DNA from: Proteobacteria bacterium UBA981
GTDB taxonomy: Bacteria > Pseudomonadota > Gammaproteobacteria > Ga0077536
Direction: 5' to 3'
NCBI GenBank assembly: GCA_002292285.1
Contig: DBBP01000024.1
Span: 174,235 to 238,234 of the forward strand
Length of the DNA: 64,000 nucleotides
Of the stretch, positions 1-8,862 are shown one piece after another. Each line of letters begins with the position of its first letter. Position 1 is the first letter of the stretch. A model generated the notes under the pieces. The model was not told the DNA's origin, did not search any database, and saw nothing but the letters and a program-made list of their open reading frames with translations. The position numbers were made by a program, and so were the translations under genes.

Positions 1-1934
1 GCGATCACGTCGCGCCCGAACAGCTCAATCTTGCCTAGCGTTGAGACATCGATTACGCCGACGGCTTCGCGAACCTGGCGGTACTCGCGATGCACCGCGC
101 TGGCCGGAGACGCGGCGGCATAACTCATCGGCCGTAACCAGGTGCCGGCTTCGGTGACATCGGCGTGGTGGTCGGTGTGAAACGTGTGCATTGGCGTACG
201 CCATTGGCGCCGTATACGCCGGCCGGCCAGCTTACCCATGGCAATCGGATGGGTAAACGGTCGGGTGGTGGTGACACCGATCGCGCCCACTGCCTGGTCG
301 TTCAATCGCGCGAGCACGCGGACGCCGTTCATGTTCGATGTCTTGCCCTGACTCGGTCCCATGCCGATGGTCGAATAGCGCTTCATCAGTTCGACAGAAT
401 CGAACCCCTCTCGCCACGCGGTCTCCAAATCGCCAACCACTATATCTTCATCGAAATCGACGAACTCATTGCCGCGCGCATGGCGAGAGATCGGGTAAGC
501 GTGTGAGTGCGCGTGTTGCGCTCGAGAAGGGCGGTTGGCTCGCGCCACGGTGCTGCCGAGATACGTGCTTGCTTCACTGGCTGCCGCGCGCCCATCAGCA
601 ACGCGTGCGGACAGTTCATGAAATCCATTCACCCGGCCAGCCGCGAACACGCCGTCCGGCAGTGTGGTTGGAACCACCTGTTGGAGTACGTCGTCGTAGT
701 CGATTTTCCCACCTGCCTGATACAGCAGACCGGCAGCGGGTACCCAGCCCACACTCATCAACACGCCATCGCATTCGATGCGTTGCTCAGCACGCTCAGT
801 GCCGCAGCGGATAACGATCGCAGCGAGTTCCCCGCGCCGCGTGTCGGCATGGCTGATCTCGGCGTTCGGGATGACCTGGATTCCCGCCGCGATGGCGGCC
901 GCTGCGCGGCTTGCGCAGGTTGCGGGATCGCCAATATCAATCACGGCGCTAATGCTTAGGCCGGCATGTTGCAGCTCGAGGGCCGTCGTATACGCATCGT
1001 CGTTGCCAGCAATCACGCAGGCGTTTTCGAACGGGGCGACTGCGTAGCGATACGCGAGCCGCGCAGCGGCACTGGCTAGCATTACCCCCGGGGCGTCGTT
1101 GTTGCGAAACACCGCCGGTTGTTCGTATGCCCCTGTTGCGACAATGACGGTACGCGCGTGAACGTAGAGAACACCATCCGGGCCAACCAGCGCTACGCTG
1201 TTGTCGGCGTAATAACCGGCGGCAAAGTAGCCTGGCAACGTCTTGACCGTGGTGCTTGTCTCAATCGCCTGCAGCGCTTCGTGTTTGAATGCCTGAGCGT
1301 GGTCATCGTTGCTGTGAAGGTAATCGAGGCTGCCACCGAAACGCGGATTTTCGTCGCTCACCATGACTGTCAGGCCACTATCAGCTAACGCGTGCGCGGC
1401 GGCGAGGCCGGCGGCGCCAGCGCCGATAATCAAAACGTCGCAATAATCATGGCGGCGCGGCTGGCGCTCGGTTGATGCGTTGAAATCAACGCGGCCGAGT
1501 CCGGCCGCGCGGCGAATCAGGCGCTCCCAGAGCGGAAACAGAAAGCGTGGCCGATAGAAAGCTTTGTAATAGAAACCCACCGGTAGGAACGGTGCAAGCA
1601 GGCGAATCAGCTGCCAGCGGTCGAACTTAAGGCCGCCCCAGGTATTGACCGCGCGATAACGACGTCCATTTTCCGCCAGTTCTACGTCGCCGCGGATGTG
1701 TGTGCGCGCATCATGCTCGAGCAACACATTTGCGTCGTGATTGGCGAACGACAGCACGCCACGTGGTCGATGATATTTAAAACTGCGGGCTAAAGTTCGG
1801 TGGCCGCTGGCCAGTAATGCACTCGAGACGACATCACCCTTAAAACCAACAACGCGTTCACCCTCAAAGTGAAACGAGACCTTCTCATTGCGGTCTATCC
1901 ACTCGCCGGTGCGGGGGGGAAGCCGCCTAGTCAC
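1..1934 (-). CDS. mgdC: Sarcosine oxidase alpha-like subunit; probable N-methylglutamate dehydrogenase subunit C (3' end cut by window)
   Basis: About 644 codons are visible; the family is usually near 950-1000 residues, so the C-terminal third lies beyond base 1. Translation from GTG at 1934 gives an N-terminal ferredoxin-like region, then a dinucleotide fold (IIGAGAAGLAAAHAL, near residue 165-180) with a second nucleotide-binding stretch, and at the cut edge the start of the glycine-cleavage-T/folate domain (GVIDVSTLGKIELFGRDV). Heterotetrameric sarcosine oxidases use this subunit for NAD and folate binding; the N-methylglutamate dehydrogenase homologue oxidises N-methylglutamate to glutamate and formaldehyde equivalents. 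The start overlaps the end of the delta-like gene by 8 bases, indicating translational coupling. The substrate is inferred from the neighbouring mgs/gmaS genes; sarcosine or another N-methyl amine remains possible. Confidence 0.85.
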   Translation of the reverse strand, partial: MTRRLPPRTGEWIDRNEKVSFHFEGERVVGFKGDVVSSALLASGHRTLARSFKYHRPRGVLSFANHDANVLLEHDARTHIRGDVELAENGRRYRAVNTWGGLKFDRWQLIRLLAPFLPVGFYYKAFYRPRFLFPLWERLIRRAAGLGRVDFNASTERQPRRHDYCDVLIIGAGAAGLAAAHALADSGLTVMVSDENPRFGGSLDYLHSNDDHAQAFKHEALQAIETSTTVKTLPGYFAAGYYADNSVALVGPDGVLYVHARTVIVATGAYEQPAVFRNNDAPGVMLASAAARLAYRYAVAPFENACVIAGNDDAYTTALELQHAGLSISAVIDIGDPATCASRAAAAIAAGIQVIPNAEISHADTRRGELAAIVIRCGTERAEQRIECDGVLMSVGWVPAAGLLYQAGGKIDYDDVLQQVVPTTLPDGVFAAGRVNGFHELSARVADGRAAASEASTYLGSTVARANRPSRAQHAHSHAYPISRHARGNEFVDFDEDIVVGDLETAWREGFDSVELMKRYSTIGMGPSQGKTSNMNGVRVLARLNDQAVGAIGVTTTRPFTHPIAMGKLAGRRIRRQWRTPMHTFHTDHHADVTEAGTWLRPMSYAAASPASAVHREYRQVREAVGVIDVSTLGKIELFGRDVI

Positions 1935-2172
1935 GTGCTGTGGTCACGTCAATGATCGTGTCAGTCGCGGTATCGCGCAGTACTTTAAACCACAGTTGTG
2001 TCGCGCCGTGATACCACCATTCGGTGCGTCGCATGGGGACGTTGTTGCGCTCGAATACCCATTGCGCCGCGGACATCTCGCCGAGATCGGCCGGTTCCGG
2101 CTCGAGCACGCCTGCAGCCGTAAACTCGCTGACCGGGCGCCAGCCCAGCAGGGGGCAATTTATTGTCTTCAT
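1927..2172 (-). CDS. mgdB: Sarcosine oxidase delta-like subunit; probable N-methylglutamate dehydrogenase subunit B
   Basis: An 81-residue protein with the SoxD layout: N-terminal NCPLLGWRPVSEF and C-terminal RTEWWYHGATQLWFKVLRDT. It is the small subunit of the heterotetramer. In canonical SoxD a zinc is held by two cysteines of a CPxCG motif plus a His and a Cys near the C-terminus. Here Cys6 and the His of WWYH are present, but the second N-terminal Cys is Leu and the C-terminal Cys is missing, so the classical zinc site is probably not formed. It begins 6 bases after the beta-like gene and overlaps the alpha-like gene by 8 bases. Length is slightly short for the family (about 90-100). Confidence 0.85.
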   Translation of the reverse strand: MKTINCPLLGWRPVSEFTAAGVLEPEPADLGEMSAAQWVFERNNVPMRRTEWWYHGATQLWFKVLRDTATDTIIDVTTARD

Positions 2173-2178
2173 CGCTAT

Positions 2179-3420
2179 TTAGTGGCCGACTGCGGCCGCG
2201 CCTTTTTCACCGACCAGGTTGAAGTCGTCGAAGCGCCCAAGCGAGAACGCCCTGATGCGTGAATCGTCGATGCCTTCCGCGACCGTATTGGCCATGGTTA
2301 AGCCGGCAATCGGGGTCGCTTTAAAGCCATAAGTCCCCCAGCCCGCGTCGAGATAAAAACCTTCGATCGGCGTGGTCCCCATGATTGGCGCGAGGTCCGG
2401 GGTCATGTCTGCCATGCCTGCCCATTGGCGATTCACTTTCACGCCGCCCAGGAACGGGAATAAATCGAGTACCTGATCGCACAGGCCAGTGACAAACTCA
2501 AACGTCGAGCGCCGGGAATGTAATTCCATCGGATCCAGCGCCGCCCCCATAACCAGTTCGCCGCGCGAGCTCTGGCTGACATACAAATGCAGGCTACCTG
2601 ACACGATGATGGTATCCAGCCATGGCTTCATCGGTTCAGTGACGCAGGCCTGTAAGGGGAAAATTTCGATCGGACTAGGCAGGCCAGCCATCGCCATGAC
2701 CTCCGGCGTGTGTCCGGCGACCGCGCACATGACTTTGCGCGTGCTAATCGTGCCGCGTGGGGTCACGACCCCGGTGACTTGGCCGTTTTCAACGAGGATG
2801 TCCGTGACGGGCGTGTGTTGATGTATCTCCACGCCGCGCTTACTCGCTTGCTTTGCGTAGCCCCAGGCCACCGCATCGTGGCGCGCAACCGCGCCTGGCG
2901 GGTGAAACAGTGCGCCTTCAATGGGATGGTTGCCCCCGCAGTCGATGCGCAACTGCGGGCAGGTGCGCAGAATTTCGTCGGGGTCGACAACTTCACTATC
3001 GACCGCGTAGAACTTGTTCATCTCGGCGCGCCAGCGCGAAGTACGCAGGGTTGATTCGTTGTGGGCGAGCGTGAAGTGGCCGCGTTCGGAATAGAATATG
3101 TTCGTTTCCAAATCGTCCGACAGCTCGGTGAATAGCGTCATGCTATCGGCGTAGAACTTTATCCCTTCCGGGGTGAGGTAGTTCGAGCGGATGATGGTGG
3201 TATTGCGGCCAGTATTGCCACCCCCGATGTAGCTTGCATCGAGGACGGCGATGTTATGCAGGCCATGATCCCGGGCGAGATAATGTGCGCACGCCAGACC
3301 ATGTCCACCCGCGCCGATTATCACAATATCGTAGGTTTTCTTTAATTCGGGCGGCGTGTTGAACCAGCGCGGTTCCGCGTAATCTTCGATAAAGGCATGT
3401 TTGAGCAGGCGTAGTGCCAT
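2179..3420 (-). CDS. mgdA: Sarcosine oxidase beta-like FAD subunit; probable N-methylglutamate dehydrogenase subunit A
   Basis: 413 residues, the usual SoxB length. A Rossmann FAD motif (DIVIIGAGGHGLACAHYLA) starts near residue 30. The family signature HPPGAVARHDAVAWGYA lies mid-protein, and a C-terminal FAD contact region (GFYLDAGWGTYGFKATP) is visible. In this family the subunit carries non-covalent FAD and covalent FMN and removes electrons from the N-methyl amine. It is followed closely by the delta- and alpha-like genes in the canonical soxBDA order; the gamma gene would be expected just beyond base 1. Assignment as mgdA rather than soxB rests on the upstream mgsABC and gmaS genes on the same strand. 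Confidence 0.85.
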   Translation of the reverse strand: MALRLLKHAFIEDYAEPRWFNTPPELKKTYDIVIIGAGGHGLACAHYLARDHGLHNIAVLDASYIGGGNTGRNTTIIRSNYLTPEGIKFYADSMTLFTELSDDLETNIFYSERGHFTLAHNESTLRTSRWRAEMNKFYAVDSEVVDPDEILRTCPQLRIDCGGNHPIEGALFHPPGAVARHDAVAWGYAKQASKRGVEIHQHTPVTDILVENGQVTGVVTPRGTISTRKVMCAVAGHTPEVMAMAGLPSPIEIFPLQACVTEPMKPWLDTIIVSGSLHLYVSQSSRGELVMGAALDPMELHSRRSTFEFVTGLCDQVLDLFPFLGGVKVNRQWAGMADMTPDLAPIMGTTPIEGFYLDAGWGTYGFKATPIAGLTMANTVAEGIDDSRIRAFSLGRFDDFNLVGEKGAAAVGH

Positions 3421-3597
3421 GGTCAGATCTTCGTAGCTGTCGTCATCTCGGCAAACTGTTCCCCGCCGGCGGATATGAAAACGCGTCTGCTGCCGTCCTT
3501 AGCAGCGTTCCGGGCACGATGCGTGTTTTTAGCGCATGCTCGGTGGCCGTCGCCATCGCCCCTAACCCGACAATCACAGGCAAGCGACGCCGGAGTC

Positions 3598-3996
3598 TTA
3601 TTCGAATTTTTCGTACGCGCGGCGCAATTCGACCAGCGGATGATCGGCAGACATCTGGAATTTGACGAGCAATTCACGAGCTATCATGTCGCGGTCTTGT
3701 TGATTGTCCGGAAGTTCGATGTCTGGTGGCACGGTGACCCAGCCGTTGATGTTGCGATCGAATACCGCAGCGCGATTTTCTTCATAACCCATGTGCACAT
3801 CTTCCAGCCAGTTCAGATCCTGCCACCCCATGTACTCGAGGTAGGACGCGAGATAAGGCGTCAAGCGCTCGTAATCGGGCAGTAAGTTGACGTCGTAGCG
3901 ATAGCCAATCGTCTGCCCGATGAGTTTTTCCCGCTCCGAATCGACGCCGTCTGAATTCAGGTAGTGGTCGATGTCTCTGGTCGATTTTTCCGTCAT
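3598..3996 (-). CDS. Unrecognised acidic 132-residue protein inserted in the N-methylglutamate operon
   Basis: Starts at an ATG 33 bases after the mgsC stop and ends 177 bases before mgdA, on the same strand, so it is probably co-transcribed with both modules. The protein is soluble, acidic and rich in Tyr/Asp/Glu, with no signal peptide, membrane segment or cysteine. Recognisable segments are an N-terminal TEKSTRDIDHYLNSDGVD, a central LEYMGWQDLNWLEDVHMGYEE and a C-terminal VELRRAYEKFE. I do not recognise a family. Its position between synthase and dehydrogenase suggests an assembly, stability or accessory role, but this is inference. Codon and composition style match the flanking genes. Confidence 0.8.
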   Translation of the reverse strand: MTEKSTRDIDHYLNSDGVDSEREKLIGQTIGYRYDVNLLPDYERLTPYLASYLEYMGWQDLNWLEDVHMGYEENRAAVFDRNINGWVTVPPDIELPDNQQDRDMIARELLVKFQMSADHPLVELRRAYEKFE

Positions 3997-4029
3997 GTGT
4001 GCGTCTCCGCCGATTTGCGCAACACGCGC

Positions 4030-5370
4030 TCAGAACCGGGTCATGTCGGGATGGCCGACGGTGTGTTGAGTACCTGCCAAAGGAACCTGTGCCATTGCTG
4101 AAGCTTCCATCGTCAACGCGGCTAAATCCTCTGGTTCCAGTGAGTGCACATTGGTCTTCCCGCAGGCGCGCGCCATCATCTGGCATTCGATGGCGAGGCA
4201 GTGCAGAAAGTTGTAAACACGTTCAGCGGCCGCATCCGGGTCCAGGCGTGCACGCAAATCCGGGTCCTGGGTCGCAACACCGACCGGGCAGCGACCGGTG
4301 TGGCAGTGATAGCAGGAGCCGGCCGGTACGCCGATTTCTTTTTCGTAGTCGGCTTCAGGAATGTCCTTATTGCAGTTCAGGGCCATCAACGCCGAGTGAC
4401 CAATCGCAACAGCATCGGCACCCAGGGCGAGCGCTTTGGCGACGTCGGCGCCGTTGCGGATACCGCCGGCGTAGATCAGAGTCACTTCGCCGCTCTTGCC
4501 GGCATCCTCGATCGCACGTCGCGCCTGGCGAATGGCAGCGATCGCGGGTACACCGGTTTCCTCTGCAGCGAGGTGCGGGCCGGCGCCAGTGCCGCCCTCC
4601 ATACCGTCGATGTAGATCGCGTCGGGATCAGTTTTTGCTGCCATCCGCACGTCATCGTAAACGCGCGCCGCGCCGAGTTTGAGTTGAATCGGGATTTCCC
4701 AGTTAGTCGCCTCACGTATTTCCTGAATCTTCAACGCCAGATCGTCCGGCCCCAACCAATCCGGGTGGCGTGCCGGTGAGCGTTGATCAATCCCGGCCGG
4801 GAGAGAACGCATTTCCGCTACCTGATCGGTCACTTTCTGACCCATCAAATGGCCACCGAGTCCGACCTTGCAGCCCTGGCCGATAAAAAATTCACAGGCG
4901 TCGGCGAGACGCAGATGTTGCGGATTGAAACCGTAACGCGACTGAATGCACTGGTAATACCATTTCGAGGAGTAACGACGCTCGTCCGGGATCATGCCGC
5001 CTTCGCCCGAGCAGGTTGCGGTGCCAGCCATAGTCGCGCCACGTGCCAGCGCGGTTTTGGCTTCATACGACAGCGCGCCAAAACTCATACCGGTAATGTA
5101 GATTGGAATGTCTAATACCAATGGGCGTTTGCAGCGTGGACCGATGACCGTTTTCGTTTCGCACTTTTCGCGATAGCCCTCAATCACGAAGCGCGTCAAC
5201 GTGCCTGGCAGGAATGTCAGGTCGTCCCAGCCCGGTACTTTCTTGAACATCGAGAAGCCGCGCATGCGATAGCGCCCGAGTTCGGACTTCACATGGATAT
5301 CGTTGATCACCTCTTCGGTGAAGATCGGACTCTTGCCGAGAACGTATTTATCGTCGTCTGATTGTGACAT
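4030..5370 (-). CDS. mgsC: FMN-dependent glutamate-synthase-like protein; probable N-methylglutamate synthase subunit C
   Basis: 446 residues matching the synthase domain of glutamate synthase: an FMN TIM-barrel with YIDGMEGGTGAGPHLAAEE, followed by a cysteine cluster CYHCHTGRCPVG (C-x2-C-x4-C) near residue 355 that should hold a [3Fe-4S] cluster. It is the stand-alone GlxD/MgsC type, lacking the amidotransferase and GXGXG domains, which are separate genes here. In the N-methylglutamate pathway this subunit transfers the methylamine moiety from gamma-glutamylmethylamide to an acceptor keto acid or glutamate. A ribosome site AAGGAA precedes the ATG. It lies 22 bases after mgsB. Confidence 0.88.
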   Translation of the reverse strand: MSQSDDDKYVLGKSPIFTEEVINDIHVKSELGRYRMRGFSMFKKVPGWDDLTFLPGTLTRFVIEGYREKCETKTVIGPRCKRPLVLDIPIYITGMSFGALSYEAKTALARGATMAGTATCSGEGGMIPDERRYSSKWYYQCIQSRYGFNPQHLRLADACEFFIGQGCKVGLGGHLMGQKVTDQVAEMRSLPAGIDQRSPARHPDWLGPDDLALKIQEIREATNWEIPIQLKLGAARVYDDVRMAAKTDPDAIYIDGMEGGTGAGPHLAAEETGVPAIAAIRQARRAIEDAGKSGEVTLIYAGGIRNGADVAKALALGADAVAIGHSALMALNCNKDIPEADYEKEIGVPAGSCYHCHTGRCPVGVATQDPDLRARLDPDAAAERVYNFLHCLAIECQMMARACGKTNVHSLEPEDLAALTMEASAMAQVPLAGTQHTVGHPDMTRF

Positions 5371-5392
5371 CGCGTATTTCCTTAGCGCGGAC

Positions 5393-6235
5393 CTAAAGTA
5401 CGAGCTTCTTCTCGGAGGGTTCCAAATTATCGTAGTTCCACAATTGCTTGCCGGACACGATCTTGGTCATGTTAGCCAGCCCATTGGGGGCCGTTAGTCC
5501 GTACAGATCGAGCTTGCGCTGCAACCACGCTACGTCGAGCTCACCCATGGGCTCCTCGACGGCATCAACGCCAAGACTCTTTATTTTGCCGGCCACATAA
5601 ATGGTGCCGTCGTACATCGAGTCGCCAAGGTTGCTACCTGCGTCGCCAAGAACCACCAGCCGACCGCGCTGCATCATGAAGCCCGAGAACGCGCCGGTGT
5701 CACCACCAACCAGAATCGTGCCACCTTTTTGATCGATGCCAGTTCGCGCGCCAACGCTGCCTCTGCAAATCAGGTCGCCACCGCGAATCGCAGCACCGAA
5801 TGTCGAACCGGCGTTTTTCTCGATGACAACCGTGCCGGACATCATGTTCTCGGCGCACGACCAACCGACGCGACCAGTGACGCGTACGTTTGGCCCGTCA
5901 AGCAGGCCCAGACCGAAATAGCCCAGGCTGCCTTCCAAAACCAGATTTAATCGATTAAGGATGCCGACAGCGATACTGTGCTTGGCGCCCGGGTTGAGTA
6001 TCTTGATGCTGCCGTGACCGCTTTTCATTAGCTCCCGCAGTTGATCATTGATCTCCCCGGTAGCGAGATTCTCCGCGTCAATCTCTGCATGTTTATTGAT
6101 GTCGACGTCATAGGCGAACGGCTGACTGAAGTTCTCATGCGCAGCGGCCGAGAAGAAAACTTGCTGGCTGCGACCCTTGAGTTGCTCGGTGTGCATGCCG
6201 AGCTCATGGGATTTATCCTCGCTCAGGTTTGCCAT
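5393..6235 (-). CDS. mgsB: GXGXG-domain glutamate-synthase-like protein; probable N-methylglutamate synthase subunit B
   Basis: 280 residues forming the right-handed beta-helix C-terminal domain of glutamate synthase, with regular glycine-rich turns such as GARTGIDQKGGTILVGGDTG and VVLGDAGSNLGDSMYDGTIY. This GlxC/MgsB subunit is structural: it joins the amidotransferase and FMN synthase subunits. The ATG at 6235 lies inside the end of mgsA (13-base overlap), and mgsC follows after 22 bases, so the three subunits should be made in balanced amounts. It is slightly longer than the roughly 230 residues typical of MgsB, with extra residues at both ends. Confidence 0.87.
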   Translation of the reverse strand: MANLSEDKSHELGMHTEQLKGRSQQVFFSAAAHENFSQPFAYDVDINKHAEIDAENLATGEINDQLRELMKSGHGSIKILNPGAKHSIAVGILNRLNLVLEGSLGYFGLGLLDGPNVRVTGRVGWSCAENMMSGTVVIEKNAGSTFGAAIRGGDLICRGSVGARTGIDQKGGTILVGGDTGAFSGFMMQRGRLVVLGDAGSNLGDSMYDGTIYVAGKIKSLGVDAVEEPMGELDVAWLQRKLDLYGLTAPNGLANMTKIVSGKQLWNYDNLEPSEKKLVL

Positions 6236-7161
6236 ACGCGGACCTCGCCTTCATAGGGATCGAAAGTGTCAATTTCACGGCCGAAGATGCTGCGGATGGC
6301 GACTTCTTCAGACGCCAGCACAACAATATCGTCTGCCTCATACAGAACCATTGGTTTGGCGGCCATCACGTCTTTGGCCATGCCGAGTTGATCAGAGGTC
6401 GCGAGCAGGTAGGTGAACACACCATCGAGTTCTTCGATTGAGCGCCGCATGGCCGATTCGAGGTTTTCGCCGCGGTCGATGGCATCGGCGATGTAGACCG
6501 CAATCAACTCGGAATCACAATCGGACATGAACCGATGCCCGCGGCGTTCCAGGTCGCGGCGCATGCTCCAGTAATTCGTCAGCTGCCCGTTGTGCACCAC
6601 CGAGACGTCAGAGAAGGGGTAAGCCCAGTAGGGGTGCGCCGAGCGAATATCAACGTCGGACTCAGTCGCCATTCGCGTATGGCCGATAGCATGAGTGCCG
6701 CTGAAACCATGCAGCTGGTATTGGTCGCTCACTACCGTCGCGTCGCCAAGGTCTTTGACGAGTTCCAGTGCATGGCCGATCGATAGGACTTCCACGCCTT
6801 CAATGTCTTCGACATAGCTCGCCAGGCGGCGCAAATCTCCAGCAAAGCTGAATTCGTAACGAAACGCGTATTCAGTCGCCTCGCCCACGCTTGTCAGTTC
6901 GACTTCGAGCTCTGCCAGGCGCTTGTCAACTTCCTGTTTGCGCGCCACCATTTGTTCGTGAATGGCGAAGCCGCTGCGTGCTTCTGCACCTTCCGCGACT
7001 TTGAAGCGCATCACAAAACTCTGTTCCGTCCGCGGTGCGCTGTACAACGCAAACCCAGTCGAGTCCGGGCCGCGATGTTTCATGGCCTGCAGCATTGAAG
7101 TCATCTCGCTGCCGATGCCAGCGACGTCGCCGCGATGAATGACGCCCGCTATGCCACACAT
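6223..7161 (-). CDS. mgsA: Class II glutamine amidotransferase-like protein; probable N-methylglutamate synthase subunit A
   Basis: The start is set at the ATG encoding MCGIAGVIHRG, because class II (Ntn) amidotransferases expose Cys2 as the N-terminal nucleophile; the open frame extends further upstream but that part overlaps gmaS. 312 residues. Other family motifs are HRGPDSTGFALY, GHTRMATES and HNGQLTNYW, the latter supplying oxyanion-hole and glutamine-binding residues. GlxB/MgsA proteins hydrolyse the gamma-glutamyl amide and pass the released amine to the synthase subunit. The gene starts 19 bases after gmaS and overlaps mgsB by 13 bases. Confidence 0.88.
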   Translation of the reverse strand: MCGIAGVIHRGDVAGIGSEMTSMLQAMKHRGPDSTGFALYSAPRTEQSFVMRFKVAEGAEARSGFAIHEQMVARKQEVDKRLAELEVELTSVGEATEYAFRYEFSFAGDLRRLASYVEDIEGVEVLSIGHALELVKDLGDATVVSDQYQLHGFSGTHAIGHTRMATESDVDIRSAHPYWAYPFSDVSVVHNGQLTNYWSMRRDLERRGHRFMSDCDSELIAVYIADAIDRGENLESAMRRSIEELDGVFTYLLATSDQLGMAKDVMAAKPMVLYEADDIVVLASEEVAIRSIFGREIDTFDPYEGEVRVWQT

Positions 7162-7180
7162 GGGAAATCTCCCGACGCTG

Positions 7181-8656
7181 TCATGGCAGACAGTCGAGAT
7201 AAGTCTCGACATCCCAATCGGTGACCGTAGCCATGAATTTTTCCCATTCGTCGTTCTTGTACCAATGAAATATTTTGTACATGTCGCCGGGCATGGAGGA
7301 CTTGATGACCTCATCTTCCGCGAGCCGATTGAGCGCATCGCCCAGCGACATGGGTAATTTTTTGACTTCCTTGCCTTCTTCCATCGCCTGATAGATGTTG
7401 CGGTTCTCTGGCTCGCCCGGATCGATGTCATTAGAAATGCCGTCGTCGAACGCGTTCAGCAGCGCGGCGCCCATCAAGTAGGGATTCACCATCGAATCGA
7501 CCGCGCGGTACTCGAAACGGCCAGGGGCCGAAATGCGTAAACCGGTCGTGCGATTCTGATAGCCCCAATCGGCAAATACAGGGGCCCAAAATCCGGTGTC
7601 CCACAAACGCCGATAGGAATTGACGGTCGAACAACCGATGGCTGTGAGGGCGCCGAGATGTTTGACGATGCCGCCGACTGCCTGCAGGCCGATTTTCCCG
7701 GGTCGCTGAACGTCATCGGTATCCGGCATGAACGTATTCTCGCCGCCGCCGCGATACGTAAAGACATCGTCCATGCCGGGTAGCGGGTCCTGGTGCAGCC
7801 GGTTCATTTGCTGTTCGCCGCCGCGCCAAAGAGAAATATTGTGGTGGCAGCCAGATGCGGAAACGCCCATGAAGGGCTTGGACATAAAGCACGCAATAAG
7901 ATTGTTCTCGCGCGCTACTTGTGCGCAAATTTGCCGATAGGTCGAGAGTCGATCGGCGTTCCGTACGACGTCATCGAAAGTCCAGTTCAATTCGAGCTGC
8001 CCGGGCGCATCTTCATGGTCGCCCTGAATCATGTCGAGTCCCATCGCATGGCAGTAGTCGATGACCTGCATAAACACCGGACGCAGGCTTTCGAACTGAT
8101 CGATGTGATAGCAGTAGGGTTTGGAAAAGCCGCCGTCCGGCTTGCCATCCTCGCCGCGTTTCAGCCACATCATTTCCGGTTCAGTGCCGATGCGAAAATC
8201 CAGTTGGTGTTTGCCCTGGAATTCGGCATGCGCACGTTTAAGGTTGCCGCGGCAATCTGAGTCGAGAAATGCACCCGGATTCTCGCGTTCTTCTCGATTG
8301 CGAAAACACACGCAAAACACGCGCGCGACGCGCTTGTCCCACGGCAGCTGGCAGAATGTTTCGGGATCCGGAATACCCACCAGCTCCATCGCCTCAGGTC
8401 CGTAACCGATGTAGTCGCCGTGCCGATCGACGAACAGGTTCGCAGTCGCGCCATAAACTAACTGGAAGCCGCGCTCGGCGGTGCGTTCCCAGTGGTCGGC
8501 CGGGATACCCTTGCCGACGATGCGGCCAGTGACCGAGATGAACTGATAGTAGACATAGCGAATACCGAGTTCATCGATTTTCGCGCGCACCTGTTTGACG
8601 AGGTCGTCGCGGCCATCGCTGTGCACATAGCGTTCCAGATCGGTCTCATTCGGCAT
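7181..8656 (-). CDS. gmaS: Glutamine-synthetase-family ligase, probable gamma-glutamylmethylamide synthetase
   Basis: 491 residues with a complete glutamine synthetase catalytic domain: FRIGTEPEMMW and EDAPGQLELNW (metal/glutamate site), SGCHHNISLW (ATP/ammonium-site His), NSYRRLW and the C-terminal FEYRAVDSMVNPYL. It is the GlnT/GmaS type that couples ATP to joining glutamate with an amine, here most likely methylamine. It is the first gene of a seven-gene minus-strand unit leading into mgsABC and mgdABC, the arrangement that defines the N-methylglutamate route. A GGGAGA ribosome site precedes the ATG. GmaS is often about 440 residues, so this longer form could accept a different amine or amino acid; substrate confidence is moderate. 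Confidence 0.82.
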   Translation of the reverse strand: MPNETDLERYVHSDGRDDLVKQVRAKIDELGIRYVYYQFISVTGRIVGKGIPADHWERTAERGFQLVYGATANLFVDRHGDYIGYGPEAMELVGIPDPETFCQLPWDKRVARVFCVCFRNREERENPGAFLDSDCRGNLKRAHAEFQGKHQLDFRIGTEPEMMWLKRGEDGKPDGGFSKPYCYHIDQFESLRPVFMQVIDYCHAMGLDMIQGDHEDAPGQLELNWTFDDVVRNADRLSTYRQICAQVARENNLIACFMSKPFMGVSASGCHHNISLWRGGEQQMNRLHQDPLPGMDDVFTYRGGGENTFMPDTDDVQRPGKIGLQAVGGIVKHLGALTAIGCSTVNSYRRLWDTGFWAPVFADWGYQNRTTGLRISAPGRFEYRAVDSMVNPYLMGAALLNAFDDGISNDIDPGEPENRNIYQAMEEGKEVKKLPMSLGDALNRLAEDEVIKSSMPGDMYKIFHWYKNDEWEKFMATVTDWDVETYLDCLP

Positions 8657-8862
8657 AGCTGGTTCTCCCGGGCGGCTTCGTAATCTAGCGCGATTGGCAG
8701 CAACTGCTGCTGGCTCGGCGCCTTGCTGCTGAGTGGCACTCGTTGCCGTGTCTTTTGGCGACCGTTTAGCAGGCTAAACCGCGCTCGACGCAGGTTGCAT
8801 AAGATGCACTTTTTGTTTCACCGAGTAAACCACCAGCAAGCTCGACTCAAGCCCCGGTGGCC

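Noticed and set aside
7162..7431. Extended N-terminus for the mgsA-like gene
   Set aside because: It overlaps gmaS in another frame, and the catalytic Cys must be residue 2.
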